Source: UMGS1279 sp045534095 (GTDB lineage: Bacteria; Bacillota; Clostridia; Oscillospirales; Acutalibacteraceae). Taken from it: DNA of 18,021 nucleotides. The stretch is from positions 1 to 18,021 of the forward strand of contig JAZSJA010000031.1 of NCBI GenBank assembly GCA_045534095.1. Direction: 5' to 3'. This document shows positions 14,155 to 18,021 of this stretch, piece by piece. A model generated the notes under the pieces. The model was given only the letters and a program-made list of their open reading frames with translations, did no database searches and was not told the origin of the DNA. The position numbers were made by a program, and so were the translations under genes. Positions within the stretch are counted from its first letter, which is position 1; each line of letters opens with the position of its first letter.

Positions 14155-14976
14155 TTAAAAAAGCTCCTTATAAATCTCACTTTTTTTAAAGCCGGATTCC
14201 TTCGCCGCAAGTTTGGCGGCGTTGGAGGATGATTCTCCTTTTTCTTGTAGTTGTTTCGCAAGGGCAATGGCCTCGTCTAAGGTCATTTTTTCCTTTTCTT
14301 TAGGCTCGGCGCCCTTAACTATCATAACAAACTCCCCTTTAGGTGGGGTTGTTTCAAAATCTTTTAAAGCCTTTTCAAAGTTTGTGTGAATAACCGTTTC
14401 GTGAAGCTTTGTGAGTTCCTTGCAAAGAGCAATTTCTCTGTTTCCAAAGACATTTAGCATATCCCTCAGGGTGTTAATAAGCTTGTGGGGAGCCTCGTAA
14501 AAAATCAGGGTGTGGGTGTCATCCTTCAGCATCTCTAAATGTTCTTTTCTCTCCTGCTTAGCGGTGGATAGAAAACCTTCAAAGCTAAATCTTTTGCTTG
14601 GCATTCCCGATATGGCAAGAGCCGTTATAACCGCACTCGGTCCCGGGACGGAGGATACCGTAATTTCATTTTGGTGGGCCAGGCGGACTAAATCTTCGCC
14701 CGGGTCAGATATGGCGGGCATACCCGCATCGGTAACAAGGGCACAGTTTTCGCCTCCAATAAGGCGTTCTATTATTTGGCCCCCTCGTGAAATGTGATTG
14801 TGCTCGTGATAGCTTATCATTGGGGTGTTTATTTCGAATTTGTTAAGTAGCTTTAAGGTTACTCTTGTGTCCTCGGCGGCTATAAAATCCACCTCTTCTA
14901 AAATCTCCTTGGCTCTGGGAGAAAAATCTCCCAAATTGCCAATAGGAGTACCAACAATATATAAAATTCCTACCAT
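14155..14976 (-). CDS. rsmI: 16S rRNA (cytidine(1402)-2'-O)-methyltransferase
   Basis: RsmI adds a 2'-O-methyl group to C1402 in the decoding centre of 16S rRNA, using SAM. The 273-residue protein is a tetrapyrrole-methylase-fold enzyme: LYIVGTPIGNLGD (5-17), DFIAAEDTRVT (30-40), ALVTDAGMPAISDPG (79-93) and SSVPGPSA (107-114) are all family blocks. A C-terminal extension (about 230-273) is helix-turn-helix-like and usual for the family. The ATG at 14976 has AAAGGAG upstream. It has its own promoter and is transcribed away from the DUF4186 gene upstream. Identification is secure. Confidence 0.96.
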   Translation of the reverse strand: MVGILYIVGTPIGNLGDFSPRAKEILEEVDFIAAEDTRVTLKLLNKFEINTPMISYHEHNHISRGGQIIERLIGGENCALVTDAGMPAISDPGEDLVRLAHQNEITVSSVPGPSAVITALAISGMPSKRFSFEGFLSTAKQERKEHLEMLKDDTHTLIFYEAPHKLINTLRDMLNVFGNREIALCKELTKLHETVIHTNFEKALKDFETTPPKGEFVMIVKGAEPKEKEKMTLDEAIALAKQLQEKGESSSNAAKLAAKESGFKKSEIYKELF

Positions 14977-15009
14977 ATTTAGGCTCCTTTGTTTAAGTTC
15001 ATTTAAGTT

Positions 15010-15038
15010 ATAATATCATTTTTAGCAATTCAAGTCAA
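15010..15038 (-). promoter_or_regulatory. Promoter of rsmI
   Basis: On the minus strand, TTGACT (15033-15038), a 17-bp spacer and TATTAT (15010-15015), with TGA before the -10. It lies between the DUF4186 stop and rsmI. Confidence 0.78.
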
Positions 15039-15046
15039 GAAAAGGC

Positions 15047-15400
15047 TTAGCCTATTTCACTTTTTATCCACTCCATTAACAGATTAACTATTTTTTGTTG
15101 TTGGAGTTCGGTTAGTTCAACTCCAAGGGGAACGTGATACCATTTGTTTAAACATCCTCTGCAACAACATGCACAGGCGTGTTGGGCTTTAAAGGTGGGA
15201 TGCCCACTCATGGGAGTTTGCTTGCCGTCGTTTTTGGGGTAGGAATCTGCCAAGCGAGTTTTTACAAAATCCGCCGTGTGACGCCTGATGGTTTCGATTC
15301 CCTTTTGGTTTATATATTCTTTATCGGACGGGGAAAGCTTAAAGCTTGCTCTGAATTTAGATTTTTTAAGTTTTTCTAGTGCCTCTTTAATGGTTGCCAT
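15047..15400 (-). CDS. DUF4186 cysteine-rich protein
   Basis: A 117-residue protein of a conserved family without known function (DUF4186, recognised from FRASFKL, IRRHTADFVKTRLA, DGKQTPMSGHPTF, QHACACCCRGCL and KWYHVPLG). Seven residues could bind metal: H67, H74, C76, C78, C79, C80, C83 and also H89, an unusually dense Cys/His group in a cytoplasmic protein. The basic N-terminal half and this group suggest a nucleic-acid-associated or redox/metal protein, but that is speculation. The ATG at 15400 has AGAGG upstream. A minus-strand TATAAT at 15423-15428 could be its -10, with no clear -35; it may also be read from the XRE gene 38 bases upstream. Confidence 0.82.
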   Translation of the reverse strand: MATIKEALEKLKKSKFRASFKLSPSDKEYINQKGIETIRRHTADFVKTRLADSYPKNDGKQTPMSGHPTFKAQHACACCCRGCLNKWYHVPLGVELTELQQQKIVNLLMEWIKSEIG

Positions 15401-15438
15401 AGCTTAACCTCTGAAATAAAATATTATACTCTTGGGAT

Positions 15439-15654
15439 CTATTTATCATTTGGGGTAGGGGTGTTTGATAAACCTAAAATATAGTCGGCAGAGGTTTTGT
15501 AGAATTTAGCGAGTTTTATTAAAGCCTCACTTGGAATATCCAAATAGCCACTCTCGTATCTGGAGTAGGTCGCCTGGCTAACGTTTAAAATTTCTGAAAG
15601 TTGTTTTTGACTCAAGTCTTTATCTTCTCTTAAATCGCGTATTCTTTTATACAT
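15439..15654 (-). CDS. Short XRE/Cro-type repressor
   Basis: A 71-residue single-domain regulator: RIRDLREDKDLSQKQLSEIL followed by NVSQATYSRYESG is a classic Cro/C1 helix-turn-helix (about 15-37), and SADYILGL is the usual C-terminal helix. The start chosen is ATG at 15654, which has GTGGTGATT upstream; a longer form from 15732 would translate through the operator region and has no ribosome binding site. Two matching palindromes lie 25-70 bases upstream of the start, so it probably represses itself and perhaps the divergent EamA gene. It may form an operon with the DUF4186 gene. Confidence 0.85.
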   Translation of the reverse strand: MYKRIRDLREDKDLSQKQLSEILNVSQATYSRYESGYLDIPSEALIKLAKFYKTSADYILGLSNTPTPNDK

Positions 15655-15679
15655 AATAATCACCACAAATAATGATATC

Positions 15680-15723
15680 ATATGCAAAAATTGCATATCG
15701 GCATTTATGCATTTTTTGCATAA
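15680..15723. promoter_or_regulatory. Pair of operator palindromes for the XRE regulator
   Basis: TATGCA-N5-TGCATA occurs twice with the same 5-bp spacer: 15681-15697 (extending to ATATGCAA and TTGCATAT arms) and 15706-15722 (arms TTATGCA and TGCATAA). Their centres are 25 bp apart. They lie between the XRE start and the divergent EamA promoter, where an autorepressor would bind. Confidence 0.72.
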
Positions 15724-15776
15724 TCTTTTCACAATAACATAATATCACAAAATGGAAAATAAAATGGAAAAATTTA

Positions 15777-15805
15777 TTGATACATCGAAAATTATATGGT
15801 ATACT
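15777..15805 (+). promoter_or_regulatory. Promoter of the EamA transporter gene
   Basis: TTGATA (15777-15782), a 17-bp spacer and TATACT (15800-15805) preceded by TGG (extended -10). It is about 60-90 bp from the two XRE operator palindromes. Confidence 0.83.
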
Positions 15806-15850
15806 TTTTAGGTTAATAGAATAATAAGCTTTTAAAGTAGGAGAAGAATT

Positions 15851-16783
15851 ATGCTTAAAAACAGATCACAATTGAGTGGTAGTTTAATGCTTTTGTTGGC
15901 CGCTTTTATATGGGGCTCTACTTTTGTAGCACAAACCGAGGCCAAAACCGAGCCCTTTACGTATATTGCTTGCCGAAATTATATTGGTTTTCTTGTGTTA
16001 TTGCCCGTTATAGCCGTCATAGACGTTTTTTCGAAGAAAAAAGGGTTGTTACCTAAGGAGTTTAAAACCCTTTCTTTCTCTAAAAAAGAGATGATAGGTG
16101 GAGTTGTTTGCGGATGCATTTTGTTTACTGCCGCATCCCTTCAGCAGTACGGAATATTCCTTTATCCAAGCGATGGAGCTGCCGCGGGGAAATCAGGATT
16201 TATAACGGCACTTTACATAGTTTTGGTGCCGATTGCAGGGCTTTTTCTAAAGAAAAAAGCGGGACTTAACATTTGGGTAAGCGTATCTATAGCAACTGTA
16301 GGTATGTATCTGCTTTGCGTAAAAAATGGGTTTGAGGTTCACCCTGCCGATTTGATTTTACTGGTTTGTGCAATCGGATTTACAGCCCATATCTTAGTTA
16401 TAGATAAATTTATTCCCTATGTGAACGGCGTAAAGCTTTCGGCATTACAATTTTTGGTAGCCGGAATATTAGGAACAATATTTATGTTTATTTTTGAGTC
16501 ACCCAGCATTAGTGTAATAATAAGCGATGCGATTCCCATTTTATATGCCGGTTTGCTTTCAAGCGGCGTGGCATATACTTTACAGATAGTCGCACAAAAA
16601 AACACAAGTCCATCCGTTGCTTCGGTTATAATGAGCTTAGAGTCGGTATTTGCAGTTATTTCTGGTGCCGTTTTTGGCGAGATTATGCAAACAAAAGAGA
16701 TAATTGGTTGCGTTTTAATGTTTATTGCAGTTATCTTAGCACAGTTTGAATTTAAATTATTTAAAAGAAAAACAGATGCGTAA
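15851..16783 (+). CDS. EamA/DMT-family transporter
   Basis: A drug/metabolite-superfamily carrier of the inner membrane, with 310 residues, ten membrane helices and two EamA halves (about 10-145 and 165-300). The first half opens LLLAAFIWGSTFVAQTEA, the second contains ILYAGLLSSGVAYTLQIVAQ and SVIMSLESVFAVISGAVFGE, both typical blocks. Characterised relatives export amino acids or other metabolites; the substrate here is unknown. The ATG at 15851 has AGGAGA upstream. It diverges from the XRE gene. Its last 11 codons, stop and next 5 bases recur exactly 638 bp downstream, beyond the small cassette, which is the striking feature. Confidence 0.92.
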   Translation: MLKNRSQLSGSLMLLLAAFIWGSTFVAQTEAKTEPFTYIACRNYIGFLVLLPVIAVIDVFSKKKGLLPKEFKTLSFSKKEMIGGVVCGCILFTAASLQQYGIFLYPSDGAAAGKSGFITALYIVLVPIAGLFLKKKAGLNIWVSVSIATVGMYLLCVKNGFEVHPADLILLVCAIGFTAHILVIDKFIPYVNGVKLSALQFLVAGILGTIFMFIFESPSISVIISDAIPILYAGLLSSGVAYTLQIVAQKNTSPSVASVIMSLESVFAVISGAVFGEIMQTKEIIGCVLMFIAVILAQFEFKLFKRKTDA

Positions 16784-16788
16784 ATTGT
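16751..16788 (+). repeat. 38-bp direct repeat, copy 1 (end of the EamA gene)
   Basis: Encodes the C-terminus FKLFKRKTDA and stop of the transporter plus five more bases. Identical over 38 bp to 17389-17426; weaker similarity continues about 19 bases further. Confidence 0.95.
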
Positions 16789-16825
16789 AGTTTATTGGGA
16801 TGAATATTATATAAAAATATATTTT

Positions 16826-16863
16826 AAAAGCGATAAAACCATCTGGGGTTTTATCGCTTTTTT
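16826..16863. terminator. Terminator between EamA gene and RHH gene
   Basis: A perfect 15-bp stem (16826-16840 with 16847-16861), a 6-nt loop and a T tail to 16863; A/T-rich on the other side, so it can serve the minus-strand RHH gene as well. Confidence 0.92.
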
Positions 16864-16876
16864 GCTAATATAAAAT

Positions 16877-17029
16877 TTATTTATTCTGTTCTTTTATATT
16901 TAAATGTTCTTTTAAAACTATATTTATATATTGAGAAAAAGAACGGTCATCTTGTTCGGCTAACTTTTTGATTTTTTCGATTACGTCCCAATCAAGGGTA
17001 ATGCTTACTTTTTCCTTTATAGGCTTCAT
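16877..17029 (-). CDS. Small ribbon-helix-helix (Arc/CopG-like) protein
   Basis: A 50-residue protein with the sequence pattern of an Arc-type ribbon-helix-helix DNA-binding domain: a basic N-terminus, strand KVSITLD (7-13), helix DVIEKIKKLAEQ (15-26), the turn DDRS, and helix FSQYINIVLKEHL (31-43). It is nearly all domain, as expected for a dimeric repressor such as a plasmid copy-control or antitoxin protein. The ATG at 17029 has GAGGTGGG well placed upstream. It diverges from the 87-residue orphan gene with 100 bp between start codons, and the two -10 regions lie in a perfect inverted repeat, so it probably controls both genes. It lies in the cassette between the two copies of the transporter's tail. 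Confidence 0.85.
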   Translation of the reverse strand: MKPIKEKVSITLDWDVIEKIKKLAEQDDRSFSQYINIVLKEHLNIKEQNK

Positions 17030-17050
17030 AATAATCCCACCTCATACGAA

Positions 17051-17105
17051 ATTATACTACAAAACAAAAATAAATATTGCAAAGTAGGAATAAGTAGTAT
17101 AAAAT
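17051..17105. promoter_or_regulatory. Divergent promoters in a symmetric operator
   Basis: Plus strand: TTGCAA (17077-17082), 17 bp, TAAAAT (17100-17105). Minus strand: TATAAT (17051-17056), with weak -35. A perfect 9-bp inverted repeat, TTATACTAC (17052-17060) and GTAGTATAA (17094-17102), overlaps both -10 regions, a natural place for a repressor made from the adjacent RHH gene. Confidence 0.72.
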
Positions 17106-17129
17106 AGTATTGGAAAGGGGGCGTAAAAT

Positions 17130-17393
17130 ATGTTTGAATTTTTGGCAATGAAGGCATATGTGTGTGAATTTGCAAAAAAACTAACAAAAAACGAAAAAAG
17201 AATGTTAATGATTGAATATTCAAAAATTGATGAAGTGCCTAAAGAAATTAGAGATTTAATAAATATCAAAGTTTTGTTTGAAAAAAGTCCAATAAAACAA
17301 ATTTATATAAATTGCGGAATAACAAGCAAAGATGAAATGATAGATAATTTTTTGCATATTTTATATTTGTATGTTAATTATGAACCGGTTTAA
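17130..17393 (+). CDS. Orphan 87-residue protein in the cassette
   Basis: No family was recognised. The product is hydrophilic, Lys/Ile-rich and probably mixed alpha-beta, with an N-terminal helix (MFEFLAMKAYVCEFAKKLTK) and no membrane segment. The ATG at 17130 has AAAGGGGG eight bases upstream and a good promoter. It diverges from the RHH gene, and an RHH regulator beside a small protein is common in toxin-antitoxin or accessory modules; however, antitoxin and toxin genes are normally in one operon, so that reading is weak. Its stop codon (17391-17393) lies within the second copy of the EamA gene tail. AT content is high. Confidence 0.75.
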   Translation: MFEFLAMKAYVCEFAKKLTKNEKRMLMIEYSKIDEVPKEIRDLINIKVLFEKSPIKQIYINCGITSKDEMIDNFLHILYLYVNYEPV

Positions 17394-17426
17394 ATTATTT
17401 AAAAGAAAAACAGATGCGTAAATTGT
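17389..17426 (+). repeat. 38-bp direct repeat, copy 2 (displaced EamA tail)
   Basis: An exact copy of 16751-16788, including the codons for the transporter's last residues and its stop, without the gene. It closes the cassette and supplies the stop codon of the 87-residue gene in another frame. Confidence 0.95.
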
Positions 17427-17452
17427 TATTTGAACGTATGAATGGTGAGTGT

Positions 17453-17504
17453 AATTTGTAGGGTATGGCGTTTACGACATACCGAAAAAGGTTTCGTACA
17501 AATT
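17453..17504 (+). repeat. Hairpin repeat unit 3 with outer inverted repeat
   Basis: TGTAGGGTATGGCG then TTTA then CGACATACCG: a 6-bp stem (17462-17467 with 17478-17483), a mismatch, two C-G/G-C pairs and a TTTA loop. An outer 8-bp inverted repeat (AATTTGTA at 17453-17460, TACAAATT at 17497-17504) encloses it. Confidence 0.75.
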
Positions 17505-17577
17505 TGATTTTAATATTGATTTTTCCGCATAAATACCATATTTTATAAAATAATTGAATTTAATTTTCACGAAAAAA

Positions 17578-17606
17578 CGGGGCGTCGAAAATCGCCGCCC
17601 CCTACA
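17578..17606 (-). repeat. Hairpin repeat unit 4, inverted
   Basis: On the minus strand it reads TGTAGGGGGCGGCG, ATTTT, CGACGCCCCG. The stem is 6 bp (17579-17584 with 17596-17601), a mismatch, then two more pairs. Same plan as unit 3, with different but still complementary arms. Confidence 0.75.
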
Positions 17607-17683
17607 ATCACGTACCAACATTTGCACGATAAACAACAATTTATCTCTCTAACAAAATTTTTATTCACAATTCAACAAACGTA

Positions 17684-17712
17684 TTGCCACATTTATTTAT
17701 ATATGGTATAAT
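17684..17712 (+). promoter_or_regulatory. Promoter of gatC
   Basis: TTGCCA (17684-17689), a 17-bp spacer and consensus TATAAT (17707-17712) preceded by TGG (extended -10). It starts a new transcription unit after the repeat region. Confidence 0.85.
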
Positions 17713-17763
17713 TTACTTCAGTTATTAAATAATATTTTTAAAATGGTAAACGGAGGAATAATT

Positions 17764-18021
17764 TTGTTTGATATAAAACTTGCCACCCATTTGGCGGAGC
17801 TATCCAAAATAGAGTTCACCGATGAGGAACTTAAAAAAATCACCGCCGAAATGGATGAAATAATAACCCTTATGGACACAGTTTCGGATTTCGAAAATAA
17901 CAAAAACGCTGTGGTGAATCCCGCCGTAAATCTTGATAATATAAGGAGCGACGTCCCTGCCCCCTCTCTCCCCCGTGATGAAGTTTTGAAAAACGCATCT
18001 CAAAAAGATGATAAGGCGTTT
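17764..18021 (+). CDS. gatC: Asp/Glu-tRNA amidotransferase subunit C (3' end missing)
   Basis: GatC stabilises the GatA-GatB core of the tRNA-dependent amidotransferase. The 86 codons in the window nearly complete a 95-residue family: LAELSKIEFTDEEL (10-23), the helix ending IITLMDTV, DNIRSDVPAPSLPRDEVLKN (58-77) and the start of the C-terminal strand DDKAF. The start is TTG at 17764, with GGAGG seven bases upstream and a consensus promoter. gatA normally follows. Because a gatB ends at the left of the window, 16.5 kb away, there are either two gat loci or a split gat operon. Confidence 0.93.
   Translation, partial: MFDIKLATHLAELSKIEFTDEELKKITAEMDEIITLMDTVSDFENNKNAVVNPAVNLDNIRSDVPAPSLPRDEVLKNASQKDDKAF

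Larger units (their letters stand above)
17427..17683. other. Gene-free region before gatC
   Basis: About 340 bases from the cassette end to gatC hold no supported gene. Contents are the two hairpin repeat units listed separately, AT-rich sequence with no long open frame, and at the right the gatC promoter. No tRNA was recognised. Confidence 0.7.

Noticed and set aside
15655..15732. Longer N-terminus for the short XRE regulator
   Set aside because: It would translate the operator palindromes, has no ribosome binding site, and the internal ATG at 15654 begins precisely at the domain with a good binding site.
1..18021. tRNA or rRNA genes, insertion-sequence transposases, integrases
   Set aside because: None could be recognised; intergenic regions lack cloverleaf arms with the usual TTCGA-type T-loop, and no open frame shows DDE, tyrosine- or serine-recombinase motifs.

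Overview
The window is an AT-rich stretch of chromosome from an endospore-forming Firmicute, most likely of class Clostridia. The evidence is the adjacent pair spoIIGA and sigE, GatCAB-type tRNA amidation genes, strong GGAGG-type ribosome binding sites with several TTG/GTG starts, and promoters of the TTGAAA / 17 bp / TGnTATAAT type. The species cannot be named from the sequence. Both ends are cut inside gat genes: the 3' part of gatB at the left and almost all of gatC at the right.

Layout. (1) 1-2866, plus strand: end of gatB, a terminator, then ccdA and a membrane-anchored TlpA-like thioredoxin, a pair for thiol-disulfide exchange outside the cytoplasm. (2) 2865-4684, minus strand: an AGCS sodium:amino-acid symporter and an XRE regulator, with a terminator-like hairpin that also contains the symporter's ribosome binding site. 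(3) 4757-6695: a SLOG-fold protein and two AT-rich orphan genes among repeats and remnants of a gene tail. (4) 6722-10302, minus strand: an operon of two RlmD-type rRNA m5U methyltransferases on either side of a serine-hydrolase (beta-lactamase-fold) gene. (5) 10458-14075, plus strand: spoIIGA, sigE, coaX, an ECF S-component probably for pantothenate, and a Sel1-repeat protein. (6) 14155-15654, minus strand: XRE regulator, DUF4186 protein, rsmI. (7) 15777-18021: an EamA exporter, a small cassette with a 50-residue ribbon-helix-helix protein and a divergent 87-residue orphan, palindromic repeats, then gatC.

How the genes work together: SpoIIGA is the protease that activates pro-sigma-E, the next gene. 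CoaX phosphorylates pantothenate, which the neighbouring ECF component may import. CcdA passes electrons to the thioredoxin-like protein. The methyltransferases RlmD, its paralogue and RsmI all modify rRNA.

The most unusual signal is structural. Downstream of two unrelated genes (the eamA-type gene and rlmD) there is a second copy of that gene's own 3' tail about 0.57-0.64 kb away, and between the gene and the spare tail lies a small AT-rich orphan gene whose stop codon falls inside the spare tail. A further 54-bp direct repeat encloses a third orphan gene beside the rlmD site. No recombinase is visible. This looks like small cassettes placed at gene 3' ends, and it deserves comparative checking. 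A second signal is a family of short hairpin repeats (at least four units) that keep loop-proximal bases and a TAGGG/CCG frame while the stem arms change in a compensatory way.
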